Origin: Acanthaster planci
Taxonomy: Eukaryota; Echinodermata; Asteroidea; Valvatida; Acanthasteridae
Assembly (NCBI RefSeq): GCF_001949145.1
Contig: NW_019091526.1
Coordinates: 626,970 to 670,267, forward strand
Reading direction: 5' to 3'
DNA length: 43,298 nt
Shown: piece by piece, positions 12,097-23,054 of the stretch
How positions within the stretch are numbered: the stretch's first letter is position 1
Layout of the letters: the number at the start of each line of letters is the position of its first letter
Program-made: the position numbers and the translations under genes
The notes under the pieces: generated by a model
Seen by the model: the letters and a program-made list of their open reading frames with translations, nothing else
Told to the model about the DNA's origin: nothing
Databases searched by the model: none

Positions 12097-13016
12097 CTGG
12101 AATTCGGGATTCAGAAAGGAAAACAGGGTAAAAAGGAAAAACAACTCACCAAGCTAAATTTCCGCCAACAATTTTGGCTCCAACATTCCGTGTTGCACGG
12201 GCACATAGTGTACATAGTTTTACAAGAACTTCAGTACATTTGCAGCTTCTTTGTTTAATTAATTAAAGTTTCAAGTTTTACGTTGGCCTGCTTTGCAAAA
12301 GACGTCGATAGCTGCCTGACCCATTAACACCCTGCAGAAAATGCAGTACTCAAAATGACACCATTTGGTGTCAGATGAGCCATAATTTTGGTATTTCAAA
12401 GTGGCAATGTCACTCGAGAACAAAGCACGCAAGCTTGAACATGTTCAACGCGTACGAGTTGACAAGTGACCACGTTTGATTAGGCCTACGTACACTACAA
12501 CGCAAGCGGGTACGAGCTATAGGAATACTTAACTCGCTCATTAATACCAGATGCTAAAAGATAATTTTTTTGCAGTGCCACAGGTTGGCTTTTATTTGAA
12601 ACTGAACGTCAATGATTATCTAATCTTTAACTAACAATTTTAGTGACAAGAAAAAAGACACCTTCAAGTAAAAACATTTTGCAAAAACTTATACACGTGC
12701 ACATCCTTTTCTCTGGACCTGAAAAAACTCATAGACTAAGAGAATCCCTACCAAGATTATGGAACCAGTATTTTAGAGTGAAAGCGATTTGAAAAATAGC
12801 TTTAAGTGCAAAACGTTTTCAATCTCAAATTCACTTTCTCAAATTCACTTTCTTAAGTCAAAAAACACAAAAAAGACAGTTGTGGATTTGACATACATTT
12901 GCCCGATCATTCTCTGAGTATACATTCAAATTAACCTTCAAAAATAAGCAATTTTTCTTTTCGAGTTGAGAACAAATACAGTGTAAACCAATTAGTGCTA
13001 AGGCGTCTTTACTCAC

Positions 13017-13167
13017 CCCAACCCAACAACAAGAACTGCCAACGGCGGACTCGGTGAAACGCGAACTTGGCACTGACGTAGAGCAAGATGCCCTCTATCA
13101 GCATCCAGCTGAACATGGCCAACAGTAGATAGTGCAGCAGGACAGCGACAGCCTTGCAGGCGGTCCT
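13017..13167 (-). CDS. Adhesion GPCR: TM3 and intracellular loop 2
   Basis: Acceptor TTTCTCTGTAG and donor GGG|GTGAGTAA. It encodes RTACKAVAVLLHYLLLAMFS then WMLIEGILLYVSAKFAF, which is the canonical B2 TM3 with the disulfide Cys, the H-Y pair and the WMLIEG motif. HRVRRWQFLLLGWG (loop 2 and start of TM4) follows. Phase 0 in, phase 1 out. The large intron upstream (13168-14336) shows nothing I recognise. Confidence 0.95.
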
Positions 13168-14336
13168 CTACAGAGAAACAAAACAGCGGAGGATCGTGCT
13201 ATGCTTTAGAGCCTCCTGTTGCGACTTAAGGTGCTTTTCAGATAAGCCTACACGTTTTCAAAGCGCATCGGGGCTAGGTAGGTATGCGTAAATTAAGACG
13301 AGCGTCCCTTTTAACGTAGGCCTAAGCCTGTAGTTCAGCCCCCGTAGGCCTATCGGTTGAAAAGAGCGACGTTGGTGGCTGATTGTTCAATCAAGGGCAG
13401 CCTTTTTGTTACAACACGACCACAACGCATCATATTTATTCGTGGACCAGCTACGTACGGTTTTCTCACAAAGGAGCTACCATTGCTGGGAAAATTGGGC
13501 CCTCTCATAATCTGGCTCAGAAGAGATAAAATAATTATGCTATGTGTGTACGGATAAGACTACAAAACTCTAATATTGAAAAGTTTCCTAACAGTGTCAA
13601 TGCACAAAGTGTTGTTGTGGTTACTGATCGTAATCCAGCCAAGGAAAACCATCAAGTCTAAAGAACCCTTCACACAAGACTATGACTAATTACTGGTTGG
13701 GGAAATTGATAAAATCCTTCAGGGTTAAAAGATTAATTCTGTCTAACGAGATGGGTTGAGAAGAGAATGAAACATTGAAGAAGCTCGGCAATATTGGCTG
13801 GAAACGTATCTTGATTGGAAACCGTCCTAAACACTTACTTTTAGATGCAGTTTCCGACTGAAATCTTGTCTAAGGCATGAAGGGTTCTGTGTCATTAAAT
13901 GCAACCTAGAATCTTGCCAATAACCCTTTGGCGAGTTAAAGTTGAATAAAATCTGGTACATGAACCTAACAATTTGAAATCTCAAAACTGAGAGACTGTT
14001 GCTATAACCCGTGATTTGGGCAAATTATTACTTTGTTCCATAAGAGACGCCTTGCACAAATACACTGTTTTCAATGGGTAAGGCACAAAGGATCTAGTCC
14101 ACTCCATAGATGATGGTCACTATGCAAAAGCTTGCCCCGAATCACAAGGTATAGCGTCAGTGTCTTTACTATGGGGAATTCAAATTGTTACGTGTATCTG
14201 CAATCCGATAACGCGGCACACTAGATCTTGTTCGAATTCAACTCGCAAAAGGCTTATTATTAAGTCCTTCGCTGGAGACAACAGACACCTGAGATGATTT
14301 ATCGTATTATTAAACTGCATCATGAGGCATACTTAC

Positions 14337-14439
14337 GTTTGACACATGGGCATCGATTCCTGTCAGGAAAATGAGCTGTGACATCAGCAACGCTACAGAC
14401 AAGTTGGCATGGACCATCCCGCGTTCAGTCTTGTACATC
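14337..14439 (-). CDS. Adhesion GPCR: intracellular loop 1 and TM2
   Basis: Acceptor TTTGGCGTTAAG after a pyrimidine-rich tract, donor AAC|GTAAGT. It encodes MYKTERGMVHANLSVALLMS then QLIFLTGIDAHVSN. The H-x-N-L motif of TM2 and the L-TGI end are typical of adhesion GPCRs. Phase 2 in, phase 0 out. The frame stays open upstream of the acceptor, but TM1 already comes from the previous exon, so the shorter exon is preferred. Confidence 0.9.
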
Positions 14440-15609
14440 CTTAACGCCAAATACAGAAACAGAAGAACAATCCAAAAGAGTATGACATGAGTGGAGATGC
14501 AGATATAAATAATACAAGACCCTTCTGCTGACCCAGACGTTTCTGTCAATTATTTTTGTCACACATTTGCTATATCGTTGCCTTTAAGAGGTGGGAAGTG
14601 TCGCCGACGTCCATGCCGTTGAAAAATATCGCATATTTAATCTATCTCGGTAGCTGGCAACAGAAACCTCCTAAAGAGTGGTTTTTGTGTTCTGCGAAAT
14701 GTCTAAAAGTACCGTTTTCTTTTCACATTCTTTCTAACGCAACTGTTAACTAAAGCTGTCATGATTCTAATGGTAGGTTTGGTCGCACAGTCATTGTCTG
14801 TTAAACAAAGTCAGCTTAACCTGGCTGTCACGCGGATCACAATTTCATAAAAGTTTCTATACACATGCACGAAGAAGCGTGACATCTTTGTTGGAAAACG
14901 GTCATACCAAACACTCATAATTCAATAGCTGATTTTGAAGTAGATATGCACGCTTAACTTAACAACAAAGCTTCCATGGCGTGGTCACAAATCCCAAGGC
15001 AAACGGGGGACTTTTCAAATTTCGAAAAATTTCTGATTTGAAGTAACGGGAGTTAATCCCAACAAGAATTAGTCCTGGAATCCTCCAATTTCCAGTCATA
15101 CCCATCCGATGGGTAAGTAGAGTTGAACAGTCGCAACTGTCGACCTCCTCCATATACCAAATATATAGCAATCTGGACGCACTTCTTGTAGACAGGGGGT
15201 TTGCAAACGAAGAATGAGTACAGCATTTGAGAGGAGGGATGCTTGGGGGACTTCAGCCCCTTTGGGGTTCTGCATTCACCAGTTATCAGTCCCTATGCTG
15301 AATTGTTAGTATCCTTAGCTAAATGAATCATTTAAGGAGCAGGGTTAAGGTTTCCTTTGTGACCAGAAAGAAATTCCTACAAAGGGCGTCGAGTTTATGA
15401 GACGCTGACTCAACTTTAGCGTGTTAGTGAGTCTAAAAAAATCTGAAAAAAGACGACTCAAGATATTTAATGACTACCCATGAAACAAGCGATTAATGGT
15501 GCTCGTCTGGAATTCTGTCAAAGGTCTTTAAAAAATACCGTAGAAGACAACTGTCTCCAAACTGTGCGAGTCCATCAGTATAAGAACAAACGTAATGCAC
15601 CTGACTTAC

Positions 15610-15719
15610 TTCAGGACTGCGTAGATGACCAGCATAAATGCCAGGCAGATGATGGAAAGTGAACCTCCAAGAATGGATAAAATATTCAAGGCTTTCTCGT
15701 CGTCCGGGGGAAGTGGTTC
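15610..15719 (-). CDS. Adhesion GPCR: TM1
   Basis: Acceptor CTTCTTTCGATAG and donor AA|GTAAGT. It encodes EPLPPDDEKALNILSILGG then SLSIICLAFMLVIYAVLK, the linker after the tethered agonist and TM1, with the conserved AL.I.S..G..LS pattern. Phase 0 in, phase 2 out. The introns on either side (14440-15609 and 15720-16158) show no other gene. Confidence 0.93.
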
Positions 15720-16158
15720 CTATCGAAAGAAGCAAAGTCTTGAAAATAGAGATAAGCTCAACATTGGTCTACACAGATGTGTGTTTGGGTGCTAACCAAT
15801 TTGTGCTTGCTTATAAGGACTCTGGCAACGCCAGATTGTTCGAAAGAGCAAACCAGGGACGTACCCGATGCCTTTTATGATTTCAATTCGAAATCGAAAT
15901 GAAGACTTTCAAAAGAAAATATTATAAAATGCTCCTAACAAAAATTACAAGTAAAATAACATTTCCGTGTAAAATTCCTTTTAATATGCTGAGTTCAAAC
16001 ACATTGTAAAAACACTTTGGCCTATTAATAATTTCAGTGAGAGAGTAAATAATTAAAACTGATTTTTTTATGTACATTTGCTATTAAATCATACGTTTAA
16101 CTGCTTCTGTGCCAAACTTGAAACTTGCGCAAAAAAACTGATGCTAATAAAATGATAC

Positions 16159-16279
16159 CTCATTGAGCTGTATTAGTACGGCGAAGTTAGTCAGGTGATT
16201 ACAAGAGCATGTGGTTGAATTGGCGCTCTCCTTGACCACTGTGCACCCCTGACTAGACCACACCCCTTCATAGGTCTCA
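16159..16279 (-). CDS. Adhesion GPCR: GPS motif and tethered agonist
   Basis: Acceptor TTAATATTGTTGATAG and donor GAG|GTATCA. It encodes ETYEGVWSSQGCTVVKESAN followed by STTCSCNHLTNFAVLIQLNE. All hallmarks of a working GPS are present: W, the four Cys pattern (with C supplied by the previous exon), CNHLT and FAVL. Cleavage is expected between L and T, so the tethered agonist would begin TNFAVLI. Phase 2 in, phase 0 out. Confidence 0.97.
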
Positions 16280-16826
16280 CTATCAACAATATTAAGACAG
16301 AGAGCAAAACAAGTTCACAAGGGAAGAACAAATAAATAACAGGTGTCATGCTTTCCGTGTAAATGGAAGGTGAGTAGACGGGAAATGAAATAAATACCTA
16401 TTCCTACCGACCTAAATACCTACCTCCTCTTGTTATTCACTCCATTTCAGTTGTGAGTAGTTATTTAACATGACTATTTGCTGGATTAGATAAACATCTC
16501 AAGTAACTGGAATAATAAATCTTCACTTAGGATTTACTAAAATTTAAAAGTGATTAATAAAATCCCCAAGAATTACCCAAAAAACAAAGACAAAGAATAT
16601 AACAACTAAACAACAGCAAGTTCAAATGGTATATTATCTTACTGATTTTATAACCAAAACAAAGTCGGAAAAATTGGAGAAATATACAAAACTACATTTG
16701 AGCACACATGAATACAAGCAAGAAGAAACAATCACAGAATACAGAAGGTAAAACAAGAACTGCACGTAAGCATACTGAGCTTTGTTCTGCGGCTTGTTGG
16801 AGCCCAGATGGCTAATTAAAACTCAC

Positions 16827-16879
16827 TCATCAAAAATCTTCCAAAATGTGCACACCCGTTTTGCGTTTCCAGTGATCAC
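16827..16879 (-). CDS. Adhesion GPCR: end of GAIN domain
   Basis: Acceptor GGTCTTCCCCAATATAG and donor GATGA|GTGAGT. It encodes VITGNAKRVCTFWKIFD. The C-x-F-W motif is the conserved GAIN strand whose Cys pairs within the GPS, and it joins in frame to ETYEGVWSSQGC. Phase 0 in, phase 2 out. The exon before it, needed to supply the preceding GAIN strands, was not found. Confidence 0.88.
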
Positions 16880-17083
16880 CTATATTGGGGAAGACCAAAA
16901 TACAAGGAACACTAAGTTAATAATACACTGCAAAGCGAGAAGTTCAAATGCTGTCCAGTCGCCGGTAGGCTATCCCTTGGCCAAAGGCAGTAAAGAGGTC
17001 ATACCGAGCAGTTCAAAGCGAGTAGGCCTAATACAATATCTATTTCAAAAATACGAGCGTTTCACAATAGTGCCCCTCCAAGA

Positions 17084-17193
17084 GCGTGCAACGCATTGGC
17101 CAATCACTACGCTCGAAATCTGTCAACCCTCCCCAAACGTGCATTATATAGATCGACAGTTTTCGCATATTGTAATTGGCCAACGCATTGCAA
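17084..17193. promoter_or_regulatory. Paired CCAAT boxes around a TATA box, near-palindromic
   Basis: The words GCAACGCATTGGCCAAT (left) and ATTGGCCAACGCATTGC (right) form an inverted pair about 75 bp apart, with TATATA near 17146-17151 between them. Read on the minus strand, CCAAT stands about 28 bp before TATATAA, as in a promoter. No first exon with a start codon could be attached on either strand, so function is unproven. It lies just upstream of GAIN exon 16827-16879 on the minus strand. Confidence 0.35.
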
Positions 17194-17746
17194 AATCTTG
17201 GACTCGCACTATTTGTGAAACACCAGTATTAAACACTTAGTTGTATGCCTTTAACAAATAAGGCCTGTAATATGCATTTACAATTTCGAAGACTGTCTGC
17301 ACACTCTAAAATCATTTATTTTATCTACACGTTTGGCATTTAAGTACCTCCGTACTTCGCAGTTTGCACAGTTCACGTGTTTGTAAGATGAACCTTGACC
17401 CCCTGATACAATATGGTAGAGACAGACATGCACGAACGGCACAGTTTTTTGGCAGGTGTGAGAAGCACGACTTCCACACAGAATATCTTTCCATTGCTCC
17501 ATGATTAAACTGGTTTGGTAACCCGATCTAACACGCTGAATATAGACCGACCTGCACTGGCGTGAAATAGGCCTACCAATTAAAATACAAGTTCTGGCAC
17601 CATCGTTCGACTGAACAACTGAAAGGTAGGAAACTGGGCATGTGACATGAATGACGGATTGGTAGGACAGGTAGGACCCAATAGCACACAAGGTAGGAGG
17701 ACACGTTTGTTTTTTTGTTCCTCTTATGCTTGGGCATGATGCTGTA

Positions 17747-17781
17747 TACAACAATGGTATTATTATAATACCATTGTTGTA
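17747..17781. repeat. Perfect 16-bp inverted repeat, 3-nt spacer
   Basis: Arms TACAACAATGGTATTA and its exact complement around TTA. It could be the core of a small foldback element. No transposase or longer terminal repeats are visible. Confidence 0.8.
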
Positions 17782-17838
17782 CACAACATCATTGGTAATG
17801 GTTCTGGTAATGCAATAGCAAACTGTACACGTGCACAC

Positions 17839-19439
17839 TCAAGGGCAAATGTCGATCTTGACATTAAGTAAAGATTGCCATGATTTATGTAATCGAACAA
17901 AATATGATTAAAGTAAAAATGCCTGTTTGTATGGTATTTTTCATTGGTCCTTGGTTTACAAATATTAATGTTCCCCCTTGACTGTCACTTATGGGATCAT
18001 ATCCTACTTTTAATTTCTGATTTACATGACTTATGCATGTTTTGAAAGCTTTTATTATGTACATGTGGTGGGCATGGAGGGGCTTTTAACAAGAAGGTTC
18101 CTTACCACCTTGATGCAAGGAGCAGCAGGGTTCTCAGTGTACAGGGTTGCAAACTTGTGTTTTTTTCCTGAAATTCACCCTTAAAAACCTGACGGTCTTA
18201 TGGGCCCACTCCATCACAAGTACATGGACACTGGACAATTGGCACTAGTCCAGCTTTTCGTGAGGCAGTGAAGAAAGTAGGCTACTGGAATTTTTCATTG
18301 GCCTCGCAAGTCCACAAGCATCACAATTATTAATTGTGACTTTCAAAAAATTATATTTATTTACAAAAACTGAAAGGGCTACATGGCACCGTGATCAGAA
18401 TATTTACCAGAATGCAGTGCTCTGAAATATGTAATTGTCACGGTAATCAGAGCACTGATTATATATTATATTCTCGTCAATATTTTATTTACTATGTTGT
18501 CAACAACTATATGGGGCTTTTAAACTTGTCAATTCATAGATTCAATATGGTTGTATTCCAAAGGCATACACATGATGTATGTGGAGATATCATTAGATCA
18601 TCACTAATGTTGCATGCTCCCACTGAAATTATGAACATTTTGATAGAGCAATAAAGGAGTAAACCCTTCTCAGGTGGATATCATCACTGAGGCACAGCAC
18701 TCCTTCAGAGAGTTAAGTGTATGTTGTGTCCTGGTAGAGTTGGAGTGTTTTTTATCAATGAACATGATGCTTATCAACGATGGCAGCTGGAATACATTCT
18801 GCACAGTATGCATTTTATAAACTTGTGGAGAGAAAGTCCACCACCAACTCCTTTTTATTTGGGGGGGTGTCAACTTCCCACCCCAACTCTTCACCATTAT
18901 TTCTTTTTACTTTCAACAATGGCAAACCTGAATATTGATGTAGGAAAGATCAAAATCATTTGGTTACATGTAAATTGTGCCAGAAACAAAAGAGAGATCA
19001 TTGTCTCCCCAAATGGGGTTTAAAATTTCTGGTAAAAAGACCCCAAACTCACAAAGTTACTGACCATCCGCACGTAATTATCGGAAAAATTATGATGATA
19101 CTCGGACCCCATGGAGCTTACTAATCAAATAATTTACTGTCATTTTTCTCTTAAACAGCTATTTTCTTCTTTATGTATATTTTATATTTCCATGTTCAGT
19201 ATTGATGTGAAGTAGATTTAATTATGATTCTAATGCTGACCTTTTCCATTCACGGTTTGTATATTTTTAAGACATTAAAAGCAAGGCAAGCCAAATTATG
19301 TCGGACAGTTAAGGAAGATTACTTCATGCGAGCGTCGCCGGCCAGGCCAAAGCACTAAGCACGCCCCCAACGTTCGCTGTAGGTCAGTTCTTTTACGAAA
19401 ATACAATTTCGTTTGTGAGGTACATTTTTATTTTGCGAG
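17839..19439. other. Intronic or intergenic, no assigned gene
   Basis: Open frames at 18391-18654 and 18721-19023 (plus) lack domains and splice support. Minus-strand candidates such as an open stretch around 18104-18165 did not resemble GAIN sequence. The missing GAIN exons must lie somewhere in 16880-22747, but I could not identify them. Confidence 0.35.
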
Positions 19440-19815
19440 TTACAATTTTATTTGCGATATTGCCTGTTTTTTTTTACTTCTTGAAAATAATAATTTTGGT
19501 TTATTCTGACATTTTTGTCATACATTTCTCTTTTGTTTTTAATTTTTCTTCTTTTTGAAATTTTATATTTTAATTATTTTATTTTCTGTTTATTTTTCCT
19601 TGTTATTTCTATAGTTATATATTTTTGTTCATTTGTGATTTTATTTATTTATTCAGTTTATATGTTTTTGAGTTTTATTTTCATTCTGTTATATTTGTTC
19701 TTAAGTTATTTGTGTTTTCCTGTTTTTGTTTTATTTTTATTTCTCTCGTTTTTATTCTTTGTATTTTTAAATTTATTTATATTGTAAATCTAATTTTGTT
19801 TTTATTTTTTATGTT
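19440..19815. repeat. T-rich low-complexity tract
   Basis: The plus strand is composed mainly of TTTTA/TTTTG-like words for about 370 bp. The open frames through it encode only Phe/Leu/Ile-rich peptide and are artefacts of composition. It lies a little upstream of the TRIM 5' exon. Confidence 0.75.
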
Positions 19816-19949
19816 ATCTTTTCTGCCCCGATGACAGCCCGTAGGTTAGCACTGCTAAAACAGAGAACAAAATTTCTGTTTTCTCGAATTTGGTCAAGGA
19901 GTGCCTAGATTAGAATTTTATTTTCCCGTTTAAGCTACAAATTCCCTTT

Positions 19950-20040
19950 ACCTTCTATTCAACGGTCTTATGCAGATCAAAGGAGTCAAGGTTACACTGA
20001 ATACTTCACCGATGCAGAGTCTGTATTATATTCTGTGAAG
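19950..20040 (+). other. TRIM gene: 5' untranslated exon (start not defined)
   Basis: A strong donor, GTGAAG|GTAAGTGG, ends this exon at 20040. It would splice over 482 bp to the acceptor CTTTTACTTTTTTAG at 20521-20522, just before the TRIM start codon. The left border shown is nominal because the transcription start was not identified. The intron between contains a CpG-rich patch (about 20140-20320) that may take part in regulation. Confidence 0.6.
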
Positions 20041-20542
20041 GTAAGTGGCTGGCTCTTTGTTAACCCCCTCCCCCCCAAAAAACACGTTGCACTGCTGTAC
20101 AAACGAGTGGAGGCACACTTGAGACACTCTCGAGCCTTCCGCGTCCTATCGGCTTCGAGCAGGAAACAAAGAGGGCATGTTTTGAAATGAAATTGACAGT
20201 CCTTTGGTACGCCTTCACCGGCACCGCAGAGGCGCGCACGTTTGTGCGCGTTTGACGAGGAGCACGCGGGCTGAGTACACGCAACAAAACTGTAGGGTCT
20301 TCGCGCGCACGCCAAACGCGTGCAAGAACCCAGCTGCAAAGCTTTCAGCAAATGGCAAAAACAGAGCTGACTGTGATTTGCATGCATCTCCAATCTTTTG
20401 TTAAATAAATTTGGGTTGCACATTCACGGCCTCATCACAGAAGCTGGTTGCGGGGAAAGTCACGACTTCAAATCACTTTCTCTAGCAATTAGCCAAACAC
20501 CATTCCACTTTTACTTTTTTAGGTGGGTCAAACTTCTTGAGG

Positions 20543-22468
20543 ATGGCAGAGTCCACCACTAAAACTGTATTAGGTGAAATCAGCCAGGGTCATTTGGAAT
20601 GTCCAATTTGCTTTTGCCGTTTTAAAGAGCCCAAGATCCTAGACTGTCTTCACAGCTTCTGCCTGAACTGTCTGGACGGAATGCTGAGTGCCAAGCAGCC
20701 GGACACTTCCAAGATCTCGTGCCCAGTCTGTAGGAAGGAGACTCCAGTGCCGGTGGTTGGCTTGCATGGTCTGCTGGATTGTTTCTTCCTGAGTTCCCTG
20801 GTGGATGAGTTCAACCAGCGAGAACAATCACTGGAAACCCTGCAGTCAGCGATCGCACCGACATGCGGCGATTGTGAAGAGGGATTGGAGGCTATGTCAC
20901 GATGTCTAGACTGCGAGACAAATCTTTGCCAGCTGTGTAAGGCCGCGCATGAACGCTCTAAGCGCACGAAGAAACACCAGATCATCGCAATAGACAGTCC
21001 AATCACAAAGCAGGTCACTAAAGAAGACCTCGGTGGGAAACACTCACCGAAATGTCACAAGCACGGCAACCAAGACATGCATTTTTACTGCGAGACTTGC
21101 GAAGTACTGACGTGTGCCATATGCGCCGCGATAGACCACCGATCTGCAGAACACAAGTACAGTGAAATTGCCGATGCCGTCAGATTACACCGTAAAGAAG
21201 TTGAGGATGTCTTGCAGAGGTTTGAGAGGAACAGAGAGGAGTTCATTGCAATAGGAAAATCGGTTGACCACGCAAGAAACAGACTACAATTAATGGTGGT
21301 CCGAGCCTGCAATGACATTCAAGCTAAGGAGGAAGAAGAGATTGCTAAGATCAAAAATAAGTCCCAAATTCTTAGGGACAAGATCACTGAGACTGGCAAG
21401 AAGAGAGATGAGGAATTTGAAACGGTGCACACACAGAATAAGAACAAGATGGAACGAGCAGAGACTATCGTGGCAGCGGTTACCGAATTAATGCAACAAG
21501 CCAATGATTTAGAGCTTTTAAATTTGAGGCCAAAGGTGATGCACAACCTGGATTTCCAGAAAGAGCTCACGTTTGAGAAAGTGAATCATGACAAGTCTTT
21601 CATTGGAGTCAGCTGCCAAGCCATCGTGCAAGATAAAAGTCTTGGGAAAATACTTCATAGAGAGAAATGGAAGTTGAAAACCGAGTTTGGTAAGAGAGGA
21701 GATGGAAACGGAGAATTAAACAGTGCAAGAGGCGTTGGCTGCTTCAGCAATAGTGAAATTATAGTTTGTGATAGGCGAAATGAGCGAATATCTGTGTTTA
21801 CCTCTGAAGGACACTTTAAATCAAAGCTTGATGTGAAAGCGCCTTTCGGCTTTGCTGTGTCGCCAGACGGTCGCCTTCTAGTCAATTGTAAAGATCATGT
21901 AAAGATTCTGGGCGCAAGTCATCAATTGATTTCCCAGTTCACTTTCTCACTGGATGATCCTGAAGAGGATAACCGTGTGGCATTTATTACTGGAGGTATT
22001 GCTGCTGTCGATAATAAACGGGTGGCAGTTATGCACAAGGGGAGAACGGTCACGTCCCTGCACAATCTTGACGGATCTTTAGACACAGTCATTCCTCATG
22101 GTGGCATGGTTCCAGAGGACATTGCTACGAATACTAAAGGTCAGTTAGTTTTTACAAGGTACGGCAAGAGTCGATTAAGTTGCGTAGATACAACAGGGGT
22201 CGAGGTGTTCAATGTTCAATGTACTTCTGCCAACGGAGACACGGCAAAACCAGTCGGTGTATGCTGTGACGGTGCAGGTGACATCTATGTTACCCTTCAT
22301 TGCGGTAATTTCACAGGAAGTGGTGAAATCCACCATTATGACCCACACGGAGTTCACATTGCATGTGTCGCTAAAGGACTGTATTGGCCATTTGGCATCG
22401 CCATTTCTCCTCGCAGGGAACTCGTGGTGGCTGATCAGAACTCAATTAAGATCTTTCAGACAATTTGA
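20543..22468 (+). CDS. TRIM protein: RING, two B-boxes, coiled coil, NHL repeats
   Basis: A 641-residue probable E3 ubiquitin ligase in one coding exon. The RING finger spans residues 20-63 (CPIC, CLHSFCLNC, CPVC). B-box 1 is at about 109-150 (CGDC, CLDC, CQLC), B-box 2 at about 166-210 (CHKHGNQDMHFYCETC, CAICAAIDH), and a Lys/Glu-rich coiled coil at about 212-320. The C-terminal third (about 385-641) has NHL-type beta-propeller blades, for example ARGVGCFSNSEIIVCDRR. No filamin domain is seen between coiled coil and propeller, unlike vertebrate TRIM2/3/71. Such intronless TRIM-NHL genes are greatly expanded in several marine invertebrates. I prefer the ATG at 20543 (context GAGGATGG), two codons inside the open frame. 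All zinc ligands appear intact. The gene lies inside an intron of the GPCR gene, on the opposite strand. Confidence 0.95.
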   Translation: MAESTTKTVLGEISQGHLECPICFCRFKEPKILDCLHSFCLNCLDGMLSAKQPDTSKISCPVCRKETPVPVVGLHGLLDCFFLSSLVDEFNQREQSLETLQSAIAPTCGDCEEGLEAMSRCLDCETNLCQLCKAAHERSKRTKKHQIIAIDSPITKQVTKEDLGGKHSPKCHKHGNQDMHFYCETCEVLTCAICAAIDHRSAEHKYSEIADAVRLHRKEVEDVLQRFERNREEFIAIGKSVDHARNRLQLMVVRACNDIQAKEEEEIAKIKNKSQILRDKITETGKKRDEEFETVHTQNKNKMERAETIVAAVTELMQQANDLELLNLRPKVMHNLDFQKELTFEKVNHDKSFIGVSCQAIVQDKSLGKILHREKWKLKTEFGKRGDGNGELNSARGVGCFSNSEIIVCDRRNERISVFTSEGHFKSKLDVKAPFGFAVSPDGRLLVNCKDHVKILGASHQLISQFTFSLDDPEEDNRVAFITGGIAAVDNKRVAVMHKGRTVTSLHNLDGSLDTVIPHGGMVPEDIATNTKGQLVFTRYGKSRLSCVDTTGVEVFNVQCTSANGDTAKPVGVCCDGAGDIYVTLHCGNFTGSGEIHHYDPHGVHIACVAKGLYWPFGIAISPRRELVVADQNSIKIFQTI

Positions 22469-22490
22469 ACGTATAATTGCTTATTGTTAT

Positions 22491-22704
22491 ACACTGTAAA
22501 AAAACGTTGGTCAAAACAGTGTTGGGCATTTGTAATTTGCCCGACCTTGGTTAAAGCTACCACATTGTTTGTCAGTTTTCCGTTACTGTTGGTCAAACAT
22601 TGACCAAATATTGGGAAGGATTTGCCTAAAGGTTGCTAAGTTGATATTTTTTACCAATATTGGGTCATACATCAACCCAAATTTGACCAACCTTTCTACA
22701 GTGT
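22491..22704. mobile_element. MITE with inverted ends ACACTGTA
   Basis: The left end ACACTGTAAAAAAACG, then TTGGTCAAA, is mirrored at the right end (TTTGACCAACC then CTACAGTGT). The body is repeatedly self-complementary around 'ttggtcaaa' and 'tttgaccaa' words and codes for nothing. It sits 22 bp after the TRIM stop codon and so probably forms the start of its 3' UTR. The next plus-strand AATAAA I see is at 23324. Confidence 0.7.
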
Positions 22705-22747
22705 ACATGTATTATGCCAGTTGTTGCTAAACACTACAATTGAGTAC

Positions 22748-22805
22748 CATGAGAGCAATAAGATTTGTTTGAACAAAGTCTTGTATGAAACTGAACGATT
22801 TCTGC
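22748..22805 (-). CDS. Adhesion GPCR: candidate GAIN exon
   Basis: Acceptor TTCCTGGTCCATTTGAG and donor ATG|GTACTC enclose 19 codons after one split base, QKSFSFIQDFVQTNLIALM, phase 2 in and 0 out. This follows exon 23020-23054 in frame and reads like an amphipathic GAIN-A helix. A second acceptor four bases further in (GGCAG at 22803-22802) would give a different open frame, so the border is uncertain. Confidence 0.4.
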
Positions 22806-23019
22806 CTCAAATGGACCAGGAAAACTTAAACGCTAATTTGCTGCAAATTGGACTGTATATAACCCTTTTTGCGAAAAGAGTTACTACATGTACATGTATA
22901 TTGACTCTTCTTTCATGTAGTTCGTTTGCACTATGCATGCATTGCAGCGTTTTGTTCTGCTATTAACTGACGTATTTTCGAGCCTTCATCGTTGAACGAA
23001 TATGAACACAACGCAGTAC

Positions 23020-23054
23020 CTGTCAACTTCTATTTGTACAAAAGCTCGAAAAAT
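23020..23054 (-). CDS. Adhesion GPCR: candidate 35-bp GAIN exon
   Basis: An excellent acceptor (CAACATTTTTTTCACAG) and donor (GACAG|GTACTG) enclose IFRAFVQIEVD plus two bases. Phase 0 in agrees with exon 24559-24764, and phase 2 out agrees with 22748-22805. The splice signals are stronger evidence than the short peptide. Confidence 0.5.

Noticed and set aside
16782-17240. 152-codon plus-strand open frame
   Set aside because: It is antisense to the well-supported GAIN exon at 16827-16879 and has no family likeness.
17278-17838. 186-codon minus-strand open frame with many Cys
   Set aside because: No domain, biased by a central palindrome; internal splice-like signals did not yield a GAIN-like peptide. 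Kept out as unsupported.
19515-19834. Hydrophobic Phe/Leu-rich frames that look like membrane proteins
   Set aside because: Artefact of a T-rich low-complexity tract.
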